The notes under the pieces: model-generated | The model's database searches: none | What the model saw: the letters and a program-made list of their open reading frames with translations, nothing else | Told to the model about the DNA's origin: nothing | Program-made: the position numbers and the translations under genes | DNA from: an uncultured Eubacteriales bacterium | GTDB taxonomy: Bacteria; Bacillota; Clostridia; Christensenellales; CAG-138 | Direction of reading: 5' to 3' | Assembly (NCBI GenBank): GCA_900546845.1 | Contig: UREK01000023.1 | Span: 1 to 37,158 of the forward strand | DNA: 37,158 nucleotides | Shown: piece by piece, positions 22,382 to 29,422 of the stretch | Layout: each line of letters begins with the position of its first letter | How positions within the stretch are numbered: position 1 is the first letter of the stretch

Positions 22382-23588
22382 AAGACCAGCGTTGCTTCTG
22401 TGCATACTGCTGATCCTGCCGCTTTGCGCGGGCTGCTTGGAAGCGACATCCCTGGATGAATACGGCTATGTCCTGGCCATCGGCGTAGACCAGGGAACGC
22501 AGAAAAAATTCAACGTTTCCTTTTTGCTACAAAAAGAAGGGGAATCCCAGGAAGCGCAGACTGGAGCCGGCTCCTATATCGTTGCGGCTGAAGGAGACAA
22601 CCTGTTTGACGCGATCTTGGTGGCGCACGTTGGCGTTCCCTATGTGCTGAATTTTACGCGTACGAATTTCATCATGTTTTCCGACCAGGTCGCTTCCTCT
22701 GCGCTAATGGATGAGTTCCTGAGCATCTCATTCAACTCGATCAAGCTCCGCCAATCGGCTAAGCTGGTTATCGTCCGGGGAGAATGCCTGGAATATATGG
22801 AAGGCCTTAGCTCCGCAGATGTTCCAAACGTCGCAAAACAGCAGTACAATCATTTCCAAGCCTATGACCAGGAGGGCGTTATTCCGATTACAAACTATAC
22901 GGTATACCAGGAAGCGGTCAGGAGCAGCCGGTTCGATGTAGCTATCCCGGCCGGCCGGCTGGATAGCAGTATCTCTGCGGAATCGAACAGCGAAGAAGCC
23001 AAGCAGCAGGGAGGGGGCACGCAGACGAACGATAAGGACACGACGGACGGCGTTAAACGCACAGGCGGACTGCGGTCCTATCTCTATGGGAGCGCGCTTC
23101 TTGACGGAAACCGCTTCGCCGGTTATCTGAATAACGAGGACACGGAGATTCTGCTGCTTGCAATGGGGCAGTTTAAAAACGGTACCCTCAGCGTAACCGA
23201 TGAGCTTGGGACGGTAACATTCCTGCTGAAAGCGATCGGCAAACCAAAGGTTCAAATAAGCCTGGGCGATGCGCCGCATGCCGCGATGGAACTTATGCTA
23301 TATGCTGAAATTGGGCTTGACACCAGCGGCAATGCCGAACAGCGGTGGAATGGCGAACTGAAGGGGGAATTGGAAACATATATCGTGCGGGAACTTGAAC
23401 GTGTTTTCGGGGCGTGCCAAGCGCTCAACTCCGATGCGATGCGCTTCGGCTGTTATGCAAGCAAGCAGTTTTCGAGCGTAGAAGCCTGGCGGGAATACGT
23501 CTGGAAGGAGAAATACAAGAACATGACGGCGGAATTTTCGGTAGGCATTCACCTGAATGATAGGGTGATTTCATCGCACATGGAATGA
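22365..23588 (+). CDS. gerKC: Spore germination receptor C lipoprotein subunit (GerC family)
   Basis: 407 residues from the ATG at 22365, with AAGGAGG 7 nt upstream. The signal peptide ends in a lipobox, LCAG|C, so the protein is a diacylglyceryl lipoprotein on the outer face of the spore inner membrane. Family features include ATSLDEYGYVLAIGVDQG near the N-terminus and the C-terminal domain starting around LKAIGKPKVQ, with YKNMTAEFSVGIHLN near the end. A low-complexity linker (about 205-230) is rich in Gln, Gly, Thr and Asp. It is the third gene of the operon and is followed 10 nt later by a 50-residue membrane protein. Confidence 0.92.
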   Translation: MKRQHKRPALLLCILLILPLCAGCLEATSLDEYGYVLAIGVDQGTQKKFNVSFLLQKEGESQEAQTGAGSYIVAAEGDNLFDAILVAHVGVPYVLNFTRTNFIMFSDQVASSALMDEFLSISFNSIKLRQSAKLVIVRGECLEYMEGLSSADVPNVAKQQYNHFQAYDQEGVIPITNYTVYQEAVRSSRFDVAIPAGRLDSSISAESNSEEAKQQGGGTQTNDKDTTDGVKRTGGLRSYLYGSALLDGNRFAGYLNNEDTEILLLAMGQFKNGTLSVTDELGTVTFLLKAIGKPKVQISLGDAPHAAMELMLYAEIGLDTSGNAEQRWNGELKGELETYIVRELERVFGACQALNSDAMRFGCYASKQFSSVEAWREYVWKEKYKNMTAEFSVGIHLNDRVISSHME

Positions 23589-23598
23589 GGAGCGAAAT

Positions 23599-23751
23599 AT
23601 GGCAGCGGTTATTATTTTAAGCACAGCGGGGATCGCTTACTGCGCGTTTTACCTTGTATATTGTATCAAGCGGGCACAGCTGCGGGATGCGATTGGAGCG
23701 GCTGCACTCTGCCTACTCGCATGCGGCGCGCTGGCTTTTAGCGTGCTTTGA
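23599..23751 (+). CDS. Small two-helix membrane protein in the ger operon (50 aa)
   Basis: An ATG at 23599 with GAGGAG 7 nt upstream opens 50 codons ending at TGA 23751, just 10 nt after gerKC. The protein has a hydrophobic helix (about 2-23), a short basic turn (CIKRAQLRD) and a second helix (about 31-49), so it is a hairpin membrane protein. Small two-helix 'D subunits' accompany some GerA-family operons in Bacillus and change germination rate. Position, size and topology fit such a role, but sequence homology cannot be judged here. It is shorter than the roughly 70 residues I recall for those proteins. Confidence 0.65.
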   Translation: MAAVIILSTAGIAYCAFYLVYCIKRAQLRDAIGAAALCLLACGALAFSVL

Positions 23752-23757
23752 GTGCGT

Positions 23758-23991
23758 TTATTCTTCCGGGCCAGCCCCGCCGGCGAGAAGCGCGGCCAGG
23801 CGGCGCTGTGCCGCCTCCCGCCGTGCCGCCGTATATGCGGCGTCAACGGCGTAGAAGCCATTCCCTGCGGGGATGAGCGCGTCGCCTTCCACTGCGGCGG
23901 CAGGCAAGTAGGCGCGTGGCAGCAAAACGGTTTCGCCATCCTTTTCACATACGGCAAAAGCCTCTTCAAAGCGGTCAATGATCATCGGCAT
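23758..23991 (-). CDS. DUF3006 family protein
   Basis: 77 residues from the ATG at 23991, with GGGGG 7 nt upstream (a GTG at 23997 is in frame but closer to the site). The N-terminus MPMIIDRFEEAFAVCEKDGETVLLPRAYLP is the DUF3006 signature: M-x-x-I-I-D-R-F-E followed by A-V-C-E. This family of small, probably OB- or SH3-like beta proteins is common in Clostridia, and its function is unknown. The tail is an Ala/Arg-rich helix. It converges with the ger operon, the stops being 6 nt apart with no terminator between. Confidence 0.85.
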   Translation of the reverse strand: MPMIIDRFEEAFAVCEKDGETVLLPRAYLPAAAVEGDALIPAGNGFYAVDAAYTAARREAAQRRLAALLAGGAGPEE

Positions 23992-24022
23992 ACACACGCC
24001 CCCTTTTGTTTTTTACGGTTCG

Positions 24023-24051
24023 AGGATAACACGTTATCGTGCATATCGCAA
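24023..24051 (-). promoter_or_regulatory. Promoter of the DUF3006 gene
   Basis: Minus-strand TTGCGA (24046-24051), a 17-bp spacer, and TATCCT (24023-24028) with an extended -10 TG. The spacer holds GATAAC-AC-GTTATC, a small inverted repeat. Confidence 0.5.
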
Positions 24052-24103
24052 CAAAAATTAAGCCCATCCCAGCCAAAATCCTGTTCCCTAAGCGCGGCGG
24101 ATA

Positions 24104-24112
24104 TGCTACAAT
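24104..24112 (+). promoter_or_regulatory. Extended -10 promoter before the small coiled-coil-like gene
   Basis: TG-C-TACAAT: TACAAT at 24107-24112 with TG at 24104-24105, about 65 nt upstream of the start at 24178. The -35 is weak (TTCCCT, 17 bp upstream). Confidence 0.45.
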
Positions 24113-24177
24113 AAATTGGGATACGGGCATTGCGGGATGCGCTGCGTTTCACATCGCATGAGAGGAGAGCGGAGATT

Positions 24178-24441
24178 ATGCGTCGTTTATCATATGGAGA
24201 GCAGGCGGTTACGGCGGAATTGCTGGAAGAACTGAAACGCAAGGCAATGCTGATGGAGGATGAGCTTGCGATCGAAGGCGGCCGCCAGTTTGAACAGACG
24301 GGCCGGCTCAACGATCCGGGGCTGTGCGAAATGAGCATCGAATATGAAAACCTCCGCATGGATATTGAGACCATGGAGGGAATTCTGCGGCAAATCGAAG
24401 AGACGGAAAACGGGACTGAGAAAAGAAAGAAGAGCACATAA
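24178..24441 (+). CDS. Small charged helical protein of unknown function (87 aa)
   Basis: 87 residues from the ATG at 24178; AGGAG lies 10 nt and GGAG 3 nt upstream. The frame is open 16 codons further, to 24130, but without a ribosome binding site. The protein is rich in Glu, Leu, Met and Lys with heptad-like spacing (VTAELLEELKRKAMLMEDEL; later YENLRMDIETMEGILRQIEE), so two antiparallel helices or a coiled coil are likely. A short loop RLNDPGLCEM separates them. There is no signal peptide. I do not recognise the family. It lies 101 bp before cdaA with no terminator, but cdaA has its own -10-like sequence. Confidence 0.65.
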   Translation: MRRLSYGEQAVTAELLEELKRKAMLMEDELAIEGGRQFEQTGRLNDPGLCEMSIEYENLRMDIETMEGILRQIEETENGTEKRKKST

Positions 24442-24496
24442 ATTAAAAATTGGTGAACTGTGCGCGCCACTGTTCCTTTTTTGCGGATAAATATTG

Positions 24497-24502
24497 TATA
24501 AT
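24497..24502 (+). promoter_or_regulatory. -10 element of the cdaA-cdaR operon
   Basis: A perfect TATAAT, 40 nt before the cdaA start and 22 nt before its ribosome binding site. The best -35 is only TTCCTT (18 bp upstream), so this is tentative. Confidence 0.4.
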
Positions 24503-24542
24503 AAACTTGGTGTGTAGAAACCCGAAAGGAGAGAAAAGCGCT

Positions 24543-25388
24543 TTGCCTTTTGATGTGCTAAAAGCGATTACGAGCGGCTTTGCGCAAGTCCGGCCGGAGG
24601 ACATTGTGGACATTGCCATCATTGCGTTCTTCCTGTACAAGCTGATCATGCTCACGAAGGAAACGAGGGCGTTCCAGCTGCTCAAGGGAATCGCCTTTCT
24701 TTTTGTCGCCGCGATCGCAAGCGACCTGCTGCAATTGCAAACGCTCAGCTGGGTGCTCAACTCGGTGCTCGCCTCCGGAATCGTGGTGCTCGTGGTGCTG
24801 TTCCAGCCGGAGCTACGGCGCGCGCTGGAACATATCGGCCGCGGGAACCTGTTTAAAAACGGGCTGCTCCAGCCGGGCTTCAAGCCGGAAGAGAACGAGA
24901 TTGTCAGCGAGATGCAGCTCGCGCTTCTGAGCCTTGCCAAGCGCCGCGTAGGCGCGCTCATTGTCATCGAGCAGCGCACTGGCCTTGGCGACATCATTTC
25001 GACCGGAACGCGGATCGACGGCGTGATCTCCGCGCCGCTGATCGAGAACATCTTTGAGCCAAACACCCCTCTGCATGACGGCGCCGTGATTATCCGCGAC
25101 GGGATGATTACCGCCGCGGCCTGCTTCCTGCCGCTTGCGGAGGACATCGCGGTCGCGCGCGAACTCGGGACGCGCCACCGCGCGGCGCTCGGCGTTTCCT
25201 CCGTTTCGGACAGCATCACGATCGTGGTCTCCGAGGAGACGGGCGTCATTTCCTTTGCACGCGAAGGCAAGCTCGTGCGCTATATCGACCAAAAGGCGCT
25301 TCATGACCTTCTGGAATCCATCTTTGTCGGCAAAGAGGCCGCCGGCACGCTGAATATTTTCAAGCGGAGGGCGAAGCATGAAAAATAG
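24543..25388 (+). CDS. cdaA: Diadenylate cyclase CdaA (c-di-AMP synthase)
   Basis: 281 residues from a TTG with AAAGGAGAG about 10 nt upstream. No ATG fits: the first upstream in-frame ATG-type start would precede the ribosome binding site. Three membrane helices (about 21-36, 44-60 and 66-86) are followed by the DAC domain (about 95-245). The nucleotide-binding motifs are intact: D179-G180-A181 in LHDGAVII, and R211-H212-R213 in GTRHRAALG. The enzyme makes c-di-AMP from two ATP at the membrane. It overlaps cdaR by 11 nt. The usual third gene of this operon, glmM, is not next; an FAD oxidoreductase follows instead. Confidence 0.96.
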   Translation: MPFDVLKAITSGFAQVRPEDIVDIAIIAFFLYKLIMLTKETRAFQLLKGIAFLFVAAIASDLLQLQTLSWVLNSVLASGIVVLVVLFQPELRRALEHIGRGNLFKNGLLQPGFKPEENEIVSEMQLALLSLAKRRVGALIVIEQRTGLGDIISTGTRIDGVISAPLIENIFEPNTPLHDGAVIIRDGMITAAACFLPLAEDIAVARELGTRHRAALGVSSVSDSITIVVSEETGVISFAREGKLVRYIDQKALHDLLESIFVGKEAAGTLNIFKRRAKHEK

Positions 25389-26676
25389 CGCAAACAAGGG
25401 CCGCTTCTGGGAAGCGCTGAAGCTGGGCCTGAAAACTTTCTTTACAAAAAATATCGCCATCAAGGTGCTCTCACTTGTATTTGCGATGCTCCTTTGGGGC
25501 TATGTCCTCATGACGCAGAACCCGGAGCGGGTAAAGACGATCCCGAACGTTCGGGTGAGCATCGAGGGGGAAGCCGACCTGACAACGCGCCGGCTCACCA
25601 TCCGCGGGGATCGCGCCGCGCTCTTGGACGACGTTTCCGTGCGCGTCCGGACGCAGCTTACTTCCTATGCAGATCTTTCCGCGGACGACATTACGGCGTC
25701 CATCAGCCTGAGTAACATCAGCACCGCCGGCACGCATCCTGTCACGATCAACGCGCATTCCTCCAATGGGCAGGTGGTGAGCGTTACTCCGAGCCAGATC
25801 GAGGTGGAGATCGACACACTGGTGTCGCGTGCGGTGCCGGTCGAAGTGCGCAAGGAAGGAAAACTGCCGGATGGGTATTGGGCAGGCGACGTGCAGCTGA
25901 GCAGCTCCGTGATCATGCTCGAAGGCGCGGCGACCGACCTTGCGCGAATCACAAAGGCTGTAGGTGTGATCGACCTGACGGACCGGACGGAGAGCGTGAA
26001 CCACTCCATGATGCTCACCCTGTATGATGAAGCCGGCAACGAGGTCAGCTCATCCGTTTTGTTCGGCGGGATGCCAACCGTTGTCGCAAGGCTTGAGATT
26101 CTGCCGAGCAAGCTCGTGCCGATTGATGTTGACGCTGCGATCGTCGGCCGAGATGCATTGCCGGAAAATTTTGAGATCGTGAGCGACGGCACCTCGCTCG
26201 AAGGCAACCTCGTGCGCATTGTAGGCGATGCGGACGCGCTTGCGAAGGTGACTTCGCTTTCCCTTGAAACGCTCGACGTGACGGGCCTTACGGAAAGCGT
26301 GCAGCAGGAACTCGCGGTCATTGTGCCGGAGGGCGTGCGCATCATCGGCGACTCCATGGTGAATTTGCAGGTGACGATCCGCGAAAAGACGGATACGATT
26401 GCCCTGACGGAGCTCCCGATCGAGATCGTTGGCCTTGCGCGCAAACAGAAAGCATCGCTCAGCGAGGAATTTGCCGGGATCACCCTGAGCGGGCGTGTCA
26501 GCCTGCTCGCCGGGATTACGCGCGGGGACATCGTCGTCTATGCGGATGTGACGGGCCTTGCCGCGGGCACGTATGAGGTGAAGCTCGCGGTGCAGATCGA
26601 CGGGGAGGATCTCCCCTCTGAGCTGCAATGCGCCTTCACGACCGCCGACACCGTCCATGTTACCATTGAAGAATAA
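25378..26676 (+). CDS. cdaR: CdaA regulator CdaR (YbbR-repeat protein)
   Basis: 432 residues, with GGAGGG upstream of the ATG and an 11-nt overlap with cdaA. An N-terminal membrane helix (about 25-45, KVLSLVFAMLLWGYVLM) starts with the typical NIAIKVLSL...WxYV sequence. Extracytoplasmic YbbR repeats follow, four by my reading; they can be seen by the recurring I-P-V/V-P-V-E-V and P-x-x-V-x-V-x-G patterns. CdaR binds CdaA and tunes c-di-AMP synthesis. The stop is 10 nt before the next gene's start, suggesting one transcript through the oxidoreductase. Confidence 0.93.
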   Translation: MKNSANKGRFWEALKLGLKTFFTKNIAIKVLSLVFAMLLWGYVLMTQNPERVKTIPNVRVSIEGEADLTTRRLTIRGDRAALLDDVSVRVRTQLTSYADLSADDITASISLSNISTAGTHPVTINAHSSNGQVVSVTPSQIEVEIDTLVSRAVPVEVRKEGKLPDGYWAGDVQLSSSVIMLEGAATDLARITKAVGVIDLTDRTESVNHSMMLTLYDEAGNEVSSSVLFGGMPTVVARLEILPSKLVPIDVDAAIVGRDALPENFEIVSDGTSLEGNLVRIVGDADALAKVTSLSLETLDVTGLTESVQQELAVIVPEGVRIIGDSMVNLQVTIREKTDTIALTELPIEIVGLARKQKASLSEEFAGITLSGRVSLLAGITRGDIVVYADVTGLAAGTYEVKLAVQIDGEDLPSELQCAFTTADTVHVTIEE

Positions 26677-26686
26677 AGGACAGCGC

Positions 26687-28294
26687 ATGGCATTGATTCT
26701 ATCCGAACTGAAATTACCGCTTCATGCGGAGGAGTCCTCGCTCAAGGAATTTGCGGCGAGGGCTCTTGCTATGCCCGAAAGCGCGATCCATGCACTGCGC
26801 GTGAACCGCGTTTCGCTGGATGCGCGCCGGAAGGATGACATCTGCTTCCGTTACACCGTGACGCTTACGCTTTCCGGGAAGGACGAAGCGCGCGCGCTGC
26901 GGCGCTCCGGCGCACGCGTCACCCCCGCGCCGGAGGGAGCGCCCCGCGCGCTCACGTTTGGCGCGGAGCCGCTGCCCGCGCCCATCGTCGTGGTGGGGAT
27001 GGGCCCCGCGGGCCTCTTTGCGGCATATCTGCTCGCACAAAATGGATACCGGCCAGTCGTGCTCGAGCGCGGCAGGGACGTCGACGCCCGGCGGGCGGAC
27101 GTCGCGCGGTTTTGGGAAACCGGCGCGCTCGACGAGACGAGCAACGCCGTGTTCGGCGAAGGCGGCGCGGGCACGTTTTCCGATGGCAAGCTGACCACGC
27201 GCATCAAGGATCCAAGGGCGGCGGAGGTGGTTTCCATCTTCGCGCAGCATGGCGCGCCGGAGGAGATCACGCGCATGGCGAAGCCGCACATCGGCACGGA
27301 CAAGCTGGTGCAGGTCGTAAAGAGCATGCGCCTTGCGATCCTCCGCATGGGCGGGGAGGTGCGCTTTGAAACGTGCTTGACTGGTTTGGAACGGCAGGAG
27401 GGAGCTTTGCGCGCGGTCTATGCGGAAAGCGCTGCCGGGCGGGAACGCATCCCATGCGCGGCGTGCATCCTGGCCACCGGCCACGGCGCGTCCGACACCT
27501 ACCGCATGCTGGCCGAAAGCGGCCTTGCCTTAGAGGCGAAGCCATTTGCCGCAGGCGTGCGCATCGAGCACCCGCGGGAGCTGATCGACAAAAGCCAGTT
27601 CGGCGCGTTTGCAGGGCATCCGCGCCTCGGGGCGGCGGAATACCACCTTGCGGATCAAAGCGGCGGCCGTGGGGTATACACTTTCTGCATGTGCCCTGGC
27701 GGGTACGTGGTGGCCTGCGCGTCCGAACAGGGCGGCGTCGTCACAAACGGCATGAGCCAGTATGCGCGGGACGCGGAAAACTCCAACGCGGCAATCGTCG
27801 TGCAGGTGGATGCGCGTGATTACGGCGCAGGCGACCCGCTCGCCGGGCTGCGTTTCCGCGAAGCGCTGGAACGCGAGGCCTTCCGCCTCGGAGGCGGCGG
27901 CTTTCTTGCGCCTGCCGCGCAGGTGGGCGACTTCCTCGCCGGCCGCGCGTCAAGCGGCTTTGGCGCCGTGCGGCCGACATATACGCCCGGCGTGCGCGTG
28001 TGCGACGCTGCGGTCTGCCTGCCCGGCTTCCTGGCCGCCGGCGTGCGGGATGGCATCAGAGCCTTTGGCCGCAGGCTGCGGGGGTTTGACATGCCGGAGG
28101 CGGTCGTCACTGCCGTGGAGAGCAGGACGAGCGCGCCCGTGCGCGTCCTCCGCGATGCAAATGGCGAAGCGAAGGGGCTTTCCGGGCTTTATCCTACGGG
28201 GGAAGGCGCGGGCTATGCCGGCGGCATTGTCAGCGCGGCGGTGGACGGTATGCGCGCGGCGGAGCTCGTCATGGCCCGCTTTGCGCGGCCATAG
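26687..28294 (+). CDS. FAD-dependent oxidoreductase (COG2509-like)
   Basis: 535 residues from the ATG at 26687, with AAAGGA 7 nt upstream. An N-terminal small domain (about 1-90, typical of the group, with VNRVSLDARRKDDICFRYTV) precedes a Rossmann FAD-binding motif, IVVVGMGPAGLFAAYLL (about 99-115), and LERGRDVDAR. NAVFGEGGAGTFSDGKLTTR and the later LYPTGEGAGYAGGIVSAAVDG complete the flavin site. These are the hallmarks of the uncharacterised FAD dehydrogenases grouped as COG2509. The physiological substrate is unknown. It is third in the apparent cdaA-cdaR unit, 10 nt after cdaR, replacing the usual glmM. No cysteine pair typical of thioredoxin-type reductases was noted. Confidence 0.88.
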   Translation: MALILSELKLPLHAEESSLKEFAARALAMPESAIHALRVNRVSLDARRKDDICFRYTVTLTLSGKDEARALRRSGARVTPAPEGAPRALTFGAEPLPAPIVVVGMGPAGLFAAYLLAQNGYRPVVLERGRDVDARRADVARFWETGALDETSNAVFGEGGAGTFSDGKLTTRIKDPRAAEVVSIFAQHGAPEEITRMAKPHIGTDKLVQVVKSMRLAILRMGGEVRFETCLTGLERQEGALRAVYAESAAGRERIPCAACILATGHGASDTYRMLAESGLALEAKPFAAGVRIEHPRELIDKSQFGAFAGHPRLGAAEYHLADQSGGRGVYTFCMCPGGYVVACASEQGGVVTNGMSQYARDAENSNAAIVVQVDARDYGAGDPLAGLRFREALEREAFRLGGGGFLAPAAQVGDFLAGRASSGFGAVRPTYTPGVRVCDAAVCLPGFLAAGVRDGIRAFGRRLRGFDMPEAVVTAVESRTSAPVRVLRDANGEAKGLSGLYPTGEGAGYAGGIVSAAVDGMRAAELVMARFARP

Positions 28295-28322
28295 CGGCGG
28301 CGTATGGCGAATTCCGGCCATT

Positions 28323-28352
28323 TTGCAAGAAACGCGCTCGCTGTGGTACACT
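28323..28352 (+). promoter_or_regulatory. Promoter of the lipoprotein gene
   Basis: TTGCAA (28323-28328), an 18-bp spacer, and TACACT (28347-28352) with an extended -10 TG. The start codon is 32 nt further. Confidence 0.6.
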
Positions 28353-28384
28353 ATATAGCAAATACTGGAAAAGGATCTTGTTTT

Positions 28385-29368
28385 ATGGATAGAAAACGGG
28401 GAAAGCGATTGCTTTTCATTTGTATTCTGGCCGCCTGCCTCGCGCTGTTCGGGGCGTGCGGCAGCGAAGCTCCGCAAGAGCCGCATGTGGATCTGAGCGA
28501 TCCCGTCAGCGGCGACGGCATCTATACGACGGCGGAACTTATGAACTTCATCGAAAACGGTGCGTCCGATACCGCGACGCTCGGCGCGTCGATCGACCTT
28601 GGCAGCGAGATCCTGCGGATCACGAAAGCGCGTGGCAGCATCACGATTGTCGGGAACGGCTTCAGCATCACGGGCAACGGGGATTGCGTCATCCGTCTGG
28701 AGGATGGCTGCACGCTCCGGCTGGAAAACGTGAACCTCGTCGGCGGGCGCAACGCGATCGGCTGCCTTGGGGACGCAGCGCTCGGCGGCAGCGCCGGGAT
28801 CAGCAGCGTCGCCCACTGCATCACAAGCGTAGGTGATCTTACCATTTTGGAAAGCAGCTCTTTCACGCTTTCGAGCAACGTCGGCTGCGGCGTAAAGGCG
28901 AAGGGCCTTTCCCTCCTGCGTGGGAGCGGGATCACCGCAAGCGGCGCGCTCGGCGCGGTCAGCATCGCGGGGGACGACCTGCTTTTGAGTGAGAATACCA
29001 CGCTCATCGCGGCGACGGATGAAAACTACAACGCGCTCAAGTGTGAAGGTACCCTTGTGATGCGCGAGGGCGCGCTGCTGCGCGTAACGAACAACGGCGA
29101 ATATCACGGGGCGGAGATTCACGACCTTTCCGTAGAAGGCGTTGCGACGCTTGAGGCGGTTGGCGGCGCGAAGGGCGTTGGCGTGTTCCTGTTTGAACAG
29201 GAGGCGGACGTTTATCTCGTTGGGAGCTGCACGCCGGAGCTGCGCTTTGAGGTGGGGGATGGAAGCGTGACTTTCGTGGCGGACGCTTCGGAGATCCCGG
29301 AGCCCGAACCGGAGGAAGGCGAGGGGGAGGGCGCGGAGCCGGACGCCGCACCGACGGAGGAACCATAA
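28385..29368 (+). CDS. Lipoprotein with beta-helix-like repeats
   Basis: 327 residues from the ATG at 28385 (AAAGGA about 12 nt upstream). The signal sequence ends in a lipobox, LFGA|C, predicting a lipid-anchored surface protein. After residue 40 the sequence consists of short repeating strands such as ITIVGNGFSITGNG, LRLENVNLVGGRNAIG, LTILESSSFTLSSNVG and LSLLRGSGITASG. That looks like a right-handed parallel beta-helix of the pectate-lyase/polymorphic-repeat kind. No catalytic motif was recognised. The C-terminal tail (about 300-327) is Glu/Pro-rich and probably disordered. It is followed 54 nt later by the beta-propeller gene, which has a similar exported, linker-rich design. Confidence 0.72.
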   Translation: MDRKRGKRLLFICILAACLALFGACGSEAPQEPHVDLSDPVSGDGIYTTAELMNFIENGASDTATLGASIDLGSEILRITKARGSITIVGNGFSITGNGDCVIRLEDGCTLRLENVNLVGGRNAIGCLGDAALGGSAGISSVAHCITSVGDLTILESSSFTLSSNVGCGVKAKGLSLLRGSGITASGALGAVSIAGDDLLLSENTTLIAATDENYNALKCEGTLVMREGALLRVTNNGEYHGAEIHDLSVEGVATLEAVGGAKGVGVFLFEQEADVYLVGSCTPELRFEVGDGSVTFVADASEIPEPEPEEGEGEGAEPDAAPTEEP

Positions 29369-29422
29369 CGCCTGAAGCGTCCGGGCGGCAGGCATAGCAC
29401 AGCGTGAGGAAGGAGTGAGTTT

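Noticed and set aside
19980..22405. Two frames of more than 400 codons on the minus strand opposite the ger genes
   Set aside because: Low-complexity His/Arg/Glu content and no start signals; the plus strand carries intact GerA-family proteins.
28303..28324. Terminator after the FAD oxidoreductase gene
   Set aside because: ATGGC/GCCAT gives only a 5-bp stem with an 8-nt loop before TTTT, too weak to call.
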